NCBI GenBank assembly: GCA_905211345.1
Contig: CAJMAO010000005.1
Coordinates: forward strand, 1-58,932
Direction of reading: 5' to 3'
Origin: an uncultured Prevotella sp.
GTDB taxonomy: Bacteria > Bacteroidota > Bacteroidia > Bacteroidales > Bacteroidaceae
Length of the DNA stretch: 58,932 nt
Shown piece after piece: positions 16,820 through 26,723 of this stretch. Every line of letters starts with the position of its first letter. Position 1 is the stretch's first letter. The notes beneath the pieces were generated by a model that made no database searches, was not told where the DNA came from, and saw only the letters and a program-made list of their open reading frames with translations. The position numbers and the translations under genes are program-made.

Positions 16820-18550
16820 CTATTTAATCATAATCTTCTTAACGTCGTTGCCACGGCGCACAATGTATGTGCCGGGAGCCACGGGCTTGCTTACGCGCAC
16901 GCCAGACAGCGTGAAGTACTCGGCCGGAGCCTGGGCGTCGGCACCGTCGGTAACGACACCTTCGATAGCGCTCGACGTGGATTTCTCGACAGTTATGTTG
17001 TCAATCAGCACGTCGGTGTACATCAATCCCATGCGAACGGCATCAAACTTCAGCCTCAGCTTGCCGCAACCATCCTTTACAGTTACGGGCACCGTAATCT
17101 CGCGCCACTGCGGAGCGCCATCCGCTGGCGGCTCGTGGGTGTATACCTGCTGCCACTCGCCACCGTCATAGCTTACCGACACGTTGAGGATATTGCCGCT
17201 TGCATCGTCTTCAACCTCGTAAAGCCAGAACTTCAAGTCCACCGCCTTTACGCCCTCAACCGCCATATTGGGCGATATAAGGCTCTCGGTCTGCCCTTCT
17301 TCACAGTACCCATAGAACAGGCAATCAGCAAAACCACCGTCGCCGTCCTGTGGGTTTATCGACAGATATTCGTCCGTCGGGAAATGGTACATCGTACCAG
17401 TATGCTTCAAACCCCATGCGTCATACGGATAATCATCGGGGTCTTGCGTCGTGGCAGTAGACCATCCTTTATGCGCGTAAACACATCCGGCGAACGACTC
17501 CTTGAACGGCAACGCGGCGGGACTGCCCGCGTTCACCGGGCCGCACTCGGCGGCGGTCATGCTTTCGCCCGCAGCGTTGACGGCCACGAGCTTGTATCTT
17601 ACGGCCATTTCCTCGGCCGAGCCAAGGTTGTCGGTGTACGTAGTGCCCTTGATGCCGGCCTTCACAAGTTCTTCGGTATCGTCAAAATATACGCGGGTCA
17701 GGGTGTACGTGGTGTTCTCGGGGTCATAGCTGCCGTTGCGGTAGCCCTTCAACGGCTGTTCCCATGTAAGCTCCACGTTCTCGCCCAGCGACGTGCAGGT
17801 AAAGTTCTCAGGCGTGCCGGGCGAGTCGAGACCCACATACACGCTTGCGTTGACACCCAAGCTGACGCCATGTGTGCCGGTCTTGGCCACGGCGCGGTAA
17901 TAATACGAGTGGCCCGGCTCAAGCCCTTCGTGCTGCCATGTGTAAGTCTTGCCCGGCTCGGCGGCGTCGATTACATGCAAGGTTACGTAGCTGTAATCAA
18001 CTTCCTGCTGTATTTCTATCGTGACGGGCTGCGTCAGCGGCTGGCCGTCGTCGGTCAGCGTCGGGGCCGTCACCGACAAGTCGACGGTGGTAGTCTCATG
18101 GTCGGCGGTGCTTGCAGTGAAGTTCGTCACGGCATCAGGCATTACGCCGGTGTACACAGTGATATACGCCGCATAGCTGCCCATGTCGTCCACATACGCA
18201 GTAAGGCGGTATTCATACTTTTTGTCAGGCTCTACGTTGCGGTCAACATATTCGATTTTGCTGCCCGGAGCAGGATTTTCTATCCGCGCGTATTCCTCAT
18301 CAGGCCAATCGGTGTTAGGCTCATGCCTGTCGATGCGCACGTATGAGATGTACTCCAACGGGTATTGCTCATAGGTGTTCCAGTCAAACTCCGTCATCGT
18401 CGGAGCCGTACCTGTTACGGTCACGGTGTTGCCAGCTTCATCATACACCGCTTCAACATCCTCCACTCGCTCGGGAGCATAGGTCTGCGCCTGCGTAGTT
18501 ACAGCCGTAAAAGCCATCAACGCTAAAGTAAAGATACTCTGTTTGATCAT
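16820..18550 (-). CDS. Secreted fibronectin type III protein with type IX-like C-terminus
   Basis: A 576-residue exported protein of unknown function. I start it at 18550, where a clean signal peptide begins (MIKQSIFTLALMAFTAVTTQAQ); the longer frame runs across the promoter. Three fibronectin type III-like modules follow (about 25-310; segments such as EPGHSYYYRAVAKTGTHG), then a beta-sandwich of the MAM/adhesion type at about 350-520 (LKFWLYEVEDDASGNILNVSV). The tail YFTLSGVRVSKPVAPGTYIV...DVKKIMIK looks like a type IX sorting domain, so PorU/PorV nearby may export it. A TACATTTG box at 18599-18606 (minus) gives a leader of about 40 nt. Confidence 0.8.
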   Translation of the reverse strand: MIKQSIFTLALMAFTAVTTQAQTYAPERVEDVEAVYDEAGNTVTVTGTAPTMTEFDWNTYEQYPLEYISYVRIDRHEPNTDWPDEEYARIENPAPGSKIEYVDRNVEPDKKYEYRLTAYVDDMGSYAAYITVYTGVMPDAVTNFTASTADHETTTVDLSVTAPTLTDDGQPLTQPVTIEIQQEVDYSYVTLHVIDAAEPGKTYTWQHEGLEPGHSYYYRAVAKTGTHGVSLGVNASVYVGLDSPGTPENFTCTSLGENVELTWEQPLKGYRNGSYDPENTTYTLTRVYFDDTEELVKAGIKGTTYTDNLGSAEEMAVRYKLVAVNAAGESMTAAECGPVNAGSPAALPFKESFAGCVYAHKGWSTATTQDPDDYPYDAWGLKHTGTMYHFPTDEYLSINPQDGDGGFADCLFYGYCEEGQTESLISPNMAVEGVKAVDLKFWLYEVEDDASGNILNVSVSYDGGEWQQVYTHEPPADGAPQWREITVPVTVKDGCGKLRLKFDAVRMGLMYTDVLIDNITVEKSTSSAIEGVVTDGADAQAPAEYFTLSGVRVSKPVAPGTYIVRRGNDVKKIMIK

Positions 18551-18836
18551 AGCAGGGTAATTTTTGGTTAATAATGTTAATGAGAATTTCTTTGTCGGCA
18601 AATGTAGACACTTATTAGACAAGCTCCAAATCACCTCCCCCGATTTAGGTTTATTTAACCAAAAATCCATATTTATTAAGGTTACATGCTTGTCTTCGGG
18701 ATGTTTAGACATGACCTTTCGCCAAGTTTCCAAGAACTGCGAACCAACGTTTTGACATGCGCCCGACCGCCAATCCGCCACAACATCAACACAAGCCTTT
18801 CACCGGGCAGAAACCGCCTGACAGTCAGGCAGTTGG

Positions 18837-18920
18837 CAATATGCCGTCTTTCAGCCTGCAAAACATGGCCTTTTACCGCCTAAAAGGTGGCCTTTTGCAA
18901 GCTAAAAGGCCACCTTTCAT
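18837..18920. repeat. Four-unit AAAG...CTTT array (copy 4)
   Basis: Units ATGCCGTCTTT, AAAACATGGCCTTTT, AAAGGTGGCCTTTT and AAAGGCCACCTTT. Units 3 and 4 are perfect inverted copies and would form a hairpin. The gap from 18607 to 18836 has no gene that I can support. Confidence 0.85.
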
Positions 18921-19085
18921 ATTCCGCCTGACGGTGCCGACCGCAACGACTTTCACCGAAATCCGTTATAAAAGTGTCGCTATTTCGGAGAAAATGACTA
19001 TATTTGTTGCACGAATATAGGATGCAGCTCGGCAATGACAAACTAAAAAACCGCGTTTATGCTTGTCATTACGCTCGCCTTTCGT

Positions 19086-19093
19086 TATATTTG
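19086..19093 (+). promoter_or_regulatory. -7 box giving a probably leaderless transcript
   Basis: TATATTTG ends 4 bp before the ATG at 19098. With the usual spacing the transcript would start at or next to the A of that ATG. Confidence 0.55.
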
Positions 19094-19097
19094 CGAA

Positions 19098-20042
19098 ATG
19101 AAGTTGACGCACGTAATAACGTCGGCCGTATGTTTGGCCGTCTCTGTATGTATGCTGTCGTGCTCCCACGGAGGCGTGGGGCGACAGACAAGGGCGGTGT
19201 ACTACTGGAGCACCGTGCTCGATGTCGACTCCGTGAAACAGTCGTTCATCACGGAGCACGGCGTGAGCAGGATGTACGTCAGGTATTTCGACGTGGTGCA
19301 AGACGGGGCCGGACTGCCTGTGCCAAACGCCACGCTGCGCTTCAAGACGGCCGTGCCCGAGGGCGTAGAAGTGGTGCCCGTGGTGTACATTGTCAACGAG
19401 TGCATGGCCGGAGACACGGCGGGACTGGCCGAAAAGATATTCCGCCGAGTCATACAGATGAGCGAGACCAACAGTGTCAGGGACGTGCGCGAGATACAGA
19501 TAGACTGCGACTGGACGCGGCGCACGCGCCTGCGCTACTTCGGTTTCCTGCAAACACTAGTTGGTTTGGCGAAAAGCGAGGGGATGGATGTGTCCGCAAC
19601 GATACGCCTGCACCAGCTCGCGGAGTCGCCGCCGCCAGTAAAACGGGGCGTGCTGATGATGTATAACACTGGCGACTTCACCGACATAGCCTGCCAAAAG
19701 CCCATACTCGACATGGCCGACGCAGCACCCTACCTGCGCCACTTGGCCGGATACAAGCTACCGCTGGCCGCGGCCTATCCCATATACTCTTGGCGCATAC
19801 TGTTCCGCGGCGGCAAGTATGTTGGCATAATGCACCGTGACGACGACCTGCCCGTGCTCCCGGGCGACTCGATAGTGACGCGCACGCCGCTGATAGAAGA
19901 CATAACGGAGGCCGCACGCGCCGTAACCTCAAGGCGCAGTGATGCCAACCGTGAGGCGATTTTATTCGACCTTAGCAACCAGAACATAACCCGATATAAC
20001 CCTGACGACTATGAAACGATTTATAATTGCCACGATAATTAG
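19098..20042 (+). CDS. Lipoprotein of unknown function, possible TIM-barrel (DUF3142-like)
   Basis: A 314-residue predicted lipoprotein: MKLTHVITSAVCLAVSVCMLSC ends in a lipobox with Cys22. I chose this ATG over one 39 bp upstream because that one precedes the -7 box. The segment REIQIDCDWTRRTRLRYFGFLQTL, together with later MMYNTGDF and GYKLPLAAAYPIYSW, resembles the barrel strands of DUF3142-type glycosidase-like proteins, but I cannot confirm this. The 3' end overlaps the next gene by 32 bp in another frame, so the two are surely one transcript and probably one function at the cell envelope. Confidence 0.65.
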   Translation: MKLTHVITSAVCLAVSVCMLSCSHGGVGRQTRAVYYWSTVLDVDSVKQSFITEHGVSRMYVRYFDVVQDGAGLPVPNATLRFKTAVPEGVEVVPVVYIVNECMAGDTAGLAEKIFRRVIQMSETNSVRDVREIQIDCDWTRRTRLRYFGFLQTLVGLAKSEGMDVSATIRLHQLAESPPPVKRGVLMMYNTGDFTDIACQKPILDMADAAPYLRHLAGYKLPLAAAYPIYSWRILFRGGKYVGIMHRDDDLPVLPGDSIVTRTPLIEDITEAARAVTSRRSDANREAILFDLSNQNITRYNPDDYETIYNCHDN

Positions 20043-22176
20043 CGCCGGTTTCATTGCCGACGCTGTGGCGTGCGCTCCCGAGGCGCCCACGCACAACGCC
20101 TATATGTTCAGCGTGTTCCGCCGCGAGAGGATGCGCTCGCCCTTCGCCGAGGACATGAACAACTGGTGGAAGGCTTACGCCGACGACCTGAAAAGCCGGG
20201 AAACGGAGTATTACAGGATTAACGCCGACACCCTGCGCGCCATCGCCGGGCGCAAGGGCGACAAGCAGATGCTTGAATACATGCGCTGGCTGGACGCTTA
20301 TCTCAAGGTTAGCGAGGGCGTGTCGATGGACTCGTGGAACTATCCTACCCGTGAAGAACTGGCCTCGCGCGACAGCACCTTACGCCTCATGCTAGCCGCC
20401 GCGCAGGCTTACAAGGGGCGGCGGATGAGGGAACAGTTCGCGTTGCTCACCATGCGCGCCAACATGTTGCTGGGCCGCGACAAGGCAAACATGCTCTACT
20501 GGACGGCCACGGCCTCGAAACTGCCCTCGGGAGTGTGGCGAGACGTATGCCGCAATATCTACGCCCGCGCCCTGCTGAACAGCGGACTGCGCCGTGCCGC
20601 GTGCGAAATCTACGCCGAACAGGGCGACATGCGGAGCATAAGCTGGAGCATGAGGGGCTACCGCAACCTTGCCGGAATAAAGAAAGTGTACGCCGAAGAC
20701 CCTGACGCTTACACCTTATTATATTTAATACAGGACTTCGTGAACGGCCTTCAGGAATCGCTCGACAATTCCGTTAACGGGCAAGTGGATGCCGACTGGG
20801 TCAAAATGAAAGGCGCACAAGTTGTGCCCGGCTCCGACGCAAAGGCGTTTGTCAGCTTCGTAGACGAGGTGCTGAAAGAAAAAAAGACATCGTCGCCATG
20901 CCTGTGGCAAAGCGCGGCGGCCATGGTGCAATATCTATCGGGCGACTACGATGACGCTTCAAGCCGCGCCGACGAGGCCGTAAAGATGAAGGGCAGCCGC
21001 CGCATGAAGGACAACGCACGGTGCATACGCCTGCTGGCGCGGGCCGCCGTGGCTCCGCTGGGCGGCGAAACGTCGGAGTGGATGGCCGACGAATTCCGCT
21101 GGCTGGACAGGAAAATCGAGGAGGAACGCGGCAACTCGCAGGAATACGGCAACCATTACACCGACGTGAAGGAGCGCATCGCCTACCGCGTACTTGCCCC
21201 AAGGTATCACGCCGCAGGGCTGCACCATGTTGAGAACGCCCTCTACGGCATGATGGAGGAAAACGAACTGGACTTTGAAACCGGCGGAGAGCACGCCGAT
21301 GAAGGGTTTACATGGAGCGGCGACTGGCCTTGGAACAAGGACTACGCAGCGTGGAACGAGTATTTCGAGACGCTTGCCGACATGCCCGCCGACAGCCTCG
21401 CGGCGTATTACACTTACCTGACCTCGGCCAAGACCGACGTGTTCGAGCACTACGTAGCCCGGCAAGTGTACATGGACAAGGACTATTACAACGACCTGAT
21501 AGGCACTCGCTACATGGCAGAAGGCCGCTTCGCCGACGCGCTGGCGTGGCTTGAGCGCGTGCCGGTGGATTACCTTGAGAAGCAGAACATAAGCTGGTAT
21601 ATGGCCAACAGGGCTTACACCGTGCCACGCTGGTTCACCCGACAGCTGCCCAACGACCCCGAAACCGACGGCCCTTGCAAGGCTTCGCCCAAGGAAAACC
21701 TTAAAGTAAAATATTGCAAGGACATGCTCCAGCTGCAAAGCGAGTACAGTCTCGCGCCCGCAGGGGAACAAAGGGACATACGGGCGTATGAGCTTGCCGT
21801 GCGCTATTACCAAGCATCGTGCTACGGCGACTGCTGGTTCTTGACGCATTATGGCAAGAGCGTGCTCGACAGCGCACGCGCCGGGGAACTTGACTTCGCA
21901 CGTAAGGCTCGTGAACTGCTAACCGAATGTAAGGCTTCAAGCAACCTTAAAATACAGTATGAAGCCCTTTACGCGCTGGCTTATACGGACGCCGACCCGT
22001 GGTGTACCACCGAGTTCGACAATGATTACAACCCCGTCACCGTGCCGCTACCGGCCTCGTCGCAATACAAAGCCCTTGAAGCGTTGAGCCGTTTCATAAA
22101 AGAGCACCCCGAAGATGTGGACGAACACGCCACAAAATGCGACGTGCTGAAAACGTTTGAACGCCACTTACGCTAA
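20011..22176 (+). CDS. Exported protein of unknown function, helical-repeat type
   Basis: A 721-residue protein with a signal peptide (FIIATIISAGFIADAVA followed by CAPEAPTHNAYMFSVF). The body is rich in Ala, Asp, Tyr and Trp, with many helices of the sort seen in TPR/SEL1-like solenoids (for example ICRLLARAAVA-like and YMAEGRFADALAWLERV). Five conserved-looking Trp/Tyr clusters such as WFLTHYGKSV stand out. I do not recognise a named family. It overlaps the upstream lipoprotein gene by 32 bp; the pair may form an envelope complex. No catalytic motif is evident. Confidence 0.6.
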   Translation: MKRFIIATIISAGFIADAVACAPEAPTHNAYMFSVFRRERMRSPFAEDMNNWWKAYADDLKSRETEYYRINADTLRAIAGRKGDKQMLEYMRWLDAYLKVSEGVSMDSWNYPTREELASRDSTLRLMLAAAQAYKGRRMREQFALLTMRANMLLGRDKANMLYWTATASKLPSGVWRDVCRNIYARALLNSGLRRAACEIYAEQGDMRSISWSMRGYRNLAGIKKVYAEDPDAYTLLYLIQDFVNGLQESLDNSVNGQVDADWVKMKGAQVVPGSDAKAFVSFVDEVLKEKKTSSPCLWQSAAAMVQYLSGDYDDASSRADEAVKMKGSRRMKDNARCIRLLARAAVAPLGGETSEWMADEFRWLDRKIEEERGNSQEYGNHYTDVKERIAYRVLAPRYHAAGLHHVENALYGMMEENELDFETGGEHADEGFTWSGDWPWNKDYAAWNEYFETLADMPADSLAAYYTYLTSAKTDVFEHYVARQVYMDKDYYNDLIGTRYMAEGRFADALAWLERVPVDYLEKQNISWYMANRAYTVPRWFTRQLPNDPETDGPCKASPKENLKVKYCKDMLQLQSEYSLAPAGEQRDIRAYELAVRYYQASCYGDCWFLTHYGKSVLDSARAGELDFARKARELLTECKASSNLKIQYEALYALAYTDADPWCTTEFDNDYNPVTVPLPASSQYKALEALSRFIKEHPEDVDEHATKCDVLKTFERHLR

Positions 22177-22198
22177 CCATTTGATTATCAGCATATTC

Positions 22199-22282
22199 TA
22201 AAAGGCCGTCTTTTGCGTTGCAAAAGACGGCCTTTCGGCTTATGAAAGGTGGCCTTTTGCAACGTAAAAAGCCACCTTTTGA
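22199..22282. repeat. Four-unit AAAG...CTTT array (copy 5)
   Basis: Unit starts at 22201, 22223, 22245 and 22268. Units 1 and 2 form one perfect inverted repeat and units 3 and 4 another near-perfect one, so as RNA this copy would fold as two hairpins just after a stop codon. Confidence 0.9.
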
Positions 22283-22376
22283 ATTACGCAACACGACTTC
22301 GGGTAAATAAAATGATTACATTTAATGCCTGCAACAGTCATCATAAAAACAACTATTACACTTAAACAATTTAGCC

Positions 22377-25109
22377 ATGAACAAAAAGCTACTACTCAGT
22401 ATGGCGCTATGCGCCATGGCACTGACGGCAAACGCCCAGAAAATAGACTTCGACTTTCCTGGGCGCAACGGCCAAGTGACCGAACCGGGATACCAGCCGT
22501 GGGAAGTCCCGACGCAAGTATCGGACACCAAGACGATAACCGTAAACGACAGTGAGAGTTTCGAAATGACAATCAACTGCGGCGACGAAGCCACCACAAC
22601 CCACACGCTGCGCAGTGAATGGCTGGACAAGGCGCAGGCGAACAAGCTCGTTGGCGACGGATTTGCCGTGAGGGGCAAGGACGACGACGGCAACACGCCC
22701 GAGCTGACAAGCGAAAGCGCGACGCTGAACTTTGTGATAAAAGGCATAAAGCCCGGGCCTCACTCCATGCTGATATATACGAACGTATGCTGCAAGGTAG
22801 GCACTCCGAGCGCGCCCATCGACGTATTGTTGAACGGACAGACCATACAGAGCGGCGTGATCATGTCTGACAAGAAAACCGTTACGTCAGAAAGCCAGCA
22901 GATTTACATAAACTTCACAGCCGAAGAGGGAAAAGACGTCACGGTAAGCCTCGTGTCGAAACCCGACGGAGCTACGACTTACGCCACCACCGGCATATAT
23001 GTGAACGCCATAGTGTTTGACCAGCCAAACCCAAAGACCACGGCCTTGGACCCCATACCGGCCAACCTAGAGCTGCACCTCGACGCAGACAACGGCTCGA
23101 CGGAACTGAGCTGGACACCGGCAAGCTCGGCCGTGAAACACATTCTGTACGTCGGCACCGAGGAAGGCAACTGGAATATCATAGCCGGAGAAGAACTGAC
23201 GGAGCCGAGACGCACGCTGAACAACCTGACTACGCACAACACTTATTACTGGAGGGTTGACGAAGTGGACGCCGCCGGAATGACTTACCAAGGGGAAACG
23301 TGGTCGTTCCGTCCGCGCAGGCTGGCATTCCCGGGCGCCGAAGGATACGGACGCTACGCCATAGGAGGCCGCGGCGGCTCGGTTTACCATGTAACGTCGC
23401 TTGAAGACTACGCCGAAGGGACGGAAAGCCCCATACCCGGCACGTTCCGTTACGGAATAAAAGAAGTGAAAGGACCGCGCACGATAGTATTCGACGTGGA
23501 GGGGACAATCCAACTGAAGGCGCGCCTCACCTGCTCAGACCCTTACGTGACGATAGCCGGACAGACTGCTCCCGGAAAGGGAATACTGCTGCGCAGCGCC
23601 CCATTCGGCATGGCTGACGACGGCATCACGCGCTTCCTGCGTATGCGCCGAGGCTGGCACAACGACGACGTGGCCGACATGGACCGCGGGCTCGACGGAC
23701 TCGGAATGGCCGGAAACAACAACTCGATAATGGACCACTGCTCGGTTGGCTGGACGATAGACGAGGCTTTCTCGTCGCGTAACGCCAAGAACATAACCCT
23801 GCAGCGCACGCTGATATCAGAAGCGCTCAACGACGCCAACCACCCGAACTACAACAAGGGCACACAGCACGGCTACGCCGCGACGATAGGCGGCAGCATC
23901 GGCACTTACCACCACAACCTGCTGGCGCACAACGAGGGGCGCAACTGGAGCCTGTCGGGCGGCCTGTCGCCTGACGGTTCTTACGCCGGAGGCCACGACT
24001 TATTCAACAACGTGTGCTACAACTGGGGCGGACGCGCCACCGACGGCGGCACAATGGAAGGCCAGTTTGTGAACAACTATTACAAAATGGGGCCTTCGAC
24101 CACGCAAAAGAAACTGCTGAGGGCGCAGGTTGAAGGCACCGGCAACGGCAAGCAACAATACTGGGTGAGGGGCAACATACGCGAAAACCTCGACGGCTCA
24201 AAGACCACTGACAAGGAAGGCGACACATACGAAGTGCAATGGTCGGCAGGGCAAGAGAGGTATGACGACGTGTTCGTAAGCCAGCCATTCTTTGAATCAT
24301 ACGCCAAGATTGAAACGGCTGAAATGGCGTTTAAAACCGTACTCTCCGACGTTGGCGCCAACCAGCCTTACTTTGACGAGCATGACACCCGCATGGTAAG
24401 CGAAACCCTTGCCGGAACTACGAGCACAAAAGGCAGCAAAACGGGCAAGGCCGGACTGATAGACCGCGAGACCGACTCTGAGGGATTCGGCTACTTTCCA
24501 ACAGAAGGAGAGAAACGCGCGGCCGACTACGACACCGACCAAGACGGAATGCCTGACTACTGGGAGGCCGCAATGGGCACCAACCCGTTCGTGGCGGACA
24601 ACAACGAGTATCAGGAACCATTCGGATACACCAATCTTGAGCAGTACCTGAACTGGAAAGCAGAGCCTAACTATATGATGAAACCGGGCGAAGAACTGGC
24701 CATAGACCTGACAAAGCTGTTTGCCGGATACAACAAGAACCCATACTTCTACATTGAAAATGACACGCCTGAAGGCTGGGAAATAAACATGACCGACAAC
24801 ATAATGGCCGTAAACGTGGACGAAAACGCCTCGCCGCTGGCTACGATAACAATATCGGCATACGACGATGAGGCCAACGAAGAATCGGAAAAGATGACAC
24901 GCAACATCAACATCTACGCCTCGACAGACGCAACCGGCATAACCAACGTGACAACCGACAACGGCGCATACACCGTAAGCGAGGTATACTCGGTCAACGG
25001 AATGTTGCTGCAGAAAGGCGGAAACACGGAACAACTGCCCAAAGGCGTATACATAATCAAGATGAAAAACGGCGACAAAGTGAAGTCGGTGAAAGTAGTG
25101 AAGAACTGA
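22377..25109 (+). CDS. Pectate lyase family PL1, secreted, type IX-like C-terminus
   Basis: A 910-residue exported enzyme predicted to cleave polygalacturonate by beta-elimination. Order: signal peptide MNKKLLLSMALCAMALTANA; a carbohydrate-binding-like sandwich at about 25-215; an FN3 module at 220-310; the PL1 parallel beta-helix at about 315-600 (FPGAEGYGRYAIGGRGG, TIVFDVEGTIQL, YVTIAGQTAPGKGI, NNNSIMDHCSVGWTIDEAFS). A calcium-type DTDQDGMPDYWEAAMGTNP motif lies near 720, and a C-terminal sorting tail (VYSVNGMLLQKGG...KGVYIIKM) ends the protein. It implies use of plant pectin as food. It stands alone, without a SusCD pair in the window. Confidence 0.9.
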   Translation: MNKKLLLSMALCAMALTANAQKIDFDFPGRNGQVTEPGYQPWEVPTQVSDTKTITVNDSESFEMTINCGDEATTTHTLRSEWLDKAQANKLVGDGFAVRGKDDDGNTPELTSESATLNFVIKGIKPGPHSMLIYTNVCCKVGTPSAPIDVLLNGQTIQSGVIMSDKKTVTSESQQIYINFTAEEGKDVTVSLVSKPDGATTYATTGIYVNAIVFDQPNPKTTALDPIPANLELHLDADNGSTELSWTPASSAVKHILYVGTEEGNWNIIAGEELTEPRRTLNNLTTHNTYYWRVDEVDAAGMTYQGETWSFRPRRLAFPGAEGYGRYAIGGRGGSVYHVTSLEDYAEGTESPIPGTFRYGIKEVKGPRTIVFDVEGTIQLKARLTCSDPYVTIAGQTAPGKGILLRSAPFGMADDGITRFLRMRRGWHNDDVADMDRGLDGLGMAGNNNSIMDHCSVGWTIDEAFSSRNAKNITLQRTLISEALNDANHPNYNKGTQHGYAATIGGSIGTYHHNLLAHNEGRNWSLSGGLSPDGSYAGGHDLFNNVCYNWGGRATDGGTMEGQFVNNYYKMGPSTTQKKLLRAQVEGTGNGKQQYWVRGNIRENLDGSKTTDKEGDTYEVQWSAGQERYDDVFVSQPFFESYAKIETAEMAFKTVLSDVGANQPYFDEHDTRMVSETLAGTTSTKGSKTGKAGLIDRETDSEGFGYFPTEGEKRAADYDTDQDGMPDYWEAAMGTNPFVADNNEYQEPFGYTNLEQYLNWKAEPNYMMKPGEELAIDLTKLFAGYNKNPYFYIENDTPEGWEINMTDNIMAVNVDENASPLATITISAYDDEANEESEKMTRNINIYASTDATGITNVTTDNGAYTVSEVYSVNGMLLQKGGNTEQLPKGVYIIKMKNGDKVKSVKVVKN

Positions 25110-25138
25110 CAACTGACGCCGGACACAATGAATACGAA

Positions 25139-25175
25139 AACAGGCGCGCCATGTATGGCGCGCCTGTTGCTTTTA
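25139..25175. terminator. Bidirectional terminator between the pectate lyase gene and rseP
   Basis: A perfect 14-bp stem AACAGGCGCGCCAT/ATGGCGCGCCTGTT with a 2-nt centre, A-rich on the left and T-rich on the right, between convergent genes. Confidence 0.85.
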
Positions 25176-25221
25176 TACGATACCGGCAAACGCTGCCGGC
25201 CACAAATCGTCAGGACAACAC

Positions 25222-26601
25222 TTACATATACCCCAACCACCTGAGAATATCGTTCATGTTGGCAACGACCATGAGGAGTATTAGTATTCCGAAGCCAACA
25301 TACTCGGCCTTGATAAGGAAATTCTCGCTAGGCTTGCGGCGGGTTATCATCTCGTAGAGCAGGAACAGCACATGACCACCGTCCAAGGCGGGTATGGGCA
25401 GTATGTTCATGAACGCTAGGATGATGCTGAGGAACGCCGTCATACGCCAGAACATCATCCAGTCCCACGTGGGAGGGAACAGGCTGCCTATGGCACCGAA
25501 GCCTCCAAGCGACTTTGCCCCGTCGGCGGTGAAGACGTATTTCATGTCGTCAACGTAGCCGCGCAGCACGTCTACGCCGTAAACCGCGCCTGCGGGGAAG
25601 CTCTCAAGAAAGCCGTATTCAAGTTTCACGGGCTTGTAGTAAGTGCCGAGATACGTGCGGCCCACGCCGAGAGTGAGGTCGGGATTGAGCACAATCTGCG
25701 CCGTGTCACGCTTGGCTAGATTGTCTTTATGGGCGAAAACAATGGTAGTCGTGCGCGCCTTCAGGCTGTCGGCAGGTGTCGTCGCGGCAGCAAGCACGTC
25801 GCTCATGCGGCCAATCTGGTCGTCAAACTCATTCCAAGAATCTATGCTCTTGCCGCCTATCGCTAGCAGCTTGTCGCCCTTGCGCATCCCGGCTTTCTGC
25901 GCCGGAGTGCCAGCAAGCACGCTGTCAATGTCGGCAGGGATGAACGGCCGCGCAAAGACGGGCTGCTCCTTGACCATAGTAAGCAGGCTCACGTCCTCGG
26001 GCATGTTTATCGTCACTTCCTTGCCTTGGCGCTTTACGGTGACCGTCGTAGCGTTAGCGATGGCGCGGTACATGTCGACATCAAACTTCTCAAGCGTCTT
26101 TTCGTCGGTACGCAGCAGTATGTCGCCGTCGCGGAAGCCCATCTCCTTGGCGCTATCGTTGAACTTCATGCCCATCGACATGCCGCTGAGCGAATAGTAA
26201 GAGTCGCCCCACGTAAAGAGCACCATGGCGTAAATGAATAGCGCGAGAAGGAAATTCACAAGCACGCCGCCCACCATTATCAACAGCCTTTGCCACGCGG
26301 GCTTGGAGCGGAACTCCCAAGGCTGGGCGGGCTTCTTCATCTGCTCGGTGTCGAACGACTCGTCAATCATGCCTGAAATCTTGCAATAGCCGCCCAACGG
26401 AAGCCAACCTACGCCGTAGGTGGTATCGCTATGCTTCGGCTTAAACTCAAAAAGATGAAACCACGGGTCAAAAAACAGATAGAATTTCTCTACCCTTACG
26501 CCGAACAACTTGGCGAAAAAGAAGTGCCCTCCCTCGTGGAGCAGCACGAGAATCGAGATTGCCAGCATGAACTGGAGCAGTCTTATCAAAAATACTTCCA
26601 T
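25222..26601 (-). CDS. rseP: Site-2 protease RseP
   Basis: An inner-membrane zinc metalloprotease that cuts transmembrane segments, typically of anti-sigma factors or signal-peptide remnants. It has 459 residues with the zinc motif HEGGH at 22-26 in the first membrane helix, and PDZ domains in the middle (GTPAQKAGMRKGDKLLAIGG). The second active-site motif NILPIPALDGGHV lies near the C-terminus. It follows dxr, the order seen in other Bacteroidota. The start is supported by the membrane-helix position. Confidence 0.95.
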   Translation of the reverse strand: MEVFLIRLLQFMLAISILVLLHEGGHFFFAKLFGVRVEKFYLFFDPWFHLFEFKPKHSDTTYGVGWLPLGGYCKISGMIDESFDTEQMKKPAQPWEFRSKPAWQRLLIMVGGVLVNFLLALFIYAMVLFTWGDSYYSLSGMSMGMKFNDSAKEMGFRDGDILLRTDEKTLEKFDVDMYRAIANATTVTVKRQGKEVTINMPEDVSLLTMVKEQPVFARPFIPADIDSVLAGTPAQKAGMRKGDKLLAIGGKSIDSWNEFDDQIGRMSDVLAAATTPADSLKARTTTIVFAHKDNLAKRDTAQIVLNPDLTLGVGRTYLGTYYKPVKLEYGFLESFPAGAVYGVDVLRGYVDDMKYVFTADGAKSLGGFGAIGSLFPPTWDWMMFWRMTAFLSIILAFMNILPIPALDGGHVLFLLYEMITRRKPSENFLIKAEYVGFGILILLMVVANMNDILRWLGYM

Positions 26602-26723
26602 GTCGTTTTGTTAGTTGACAAGTTACAAGCAGACAAGCAAACAATAGCTCTTGTTCCGCGTTAAATTTATAGCTGCATGTTAACTTGCGGTTTGCAATTA
26701 CTGATTTTCTTAATTCTTAACTA

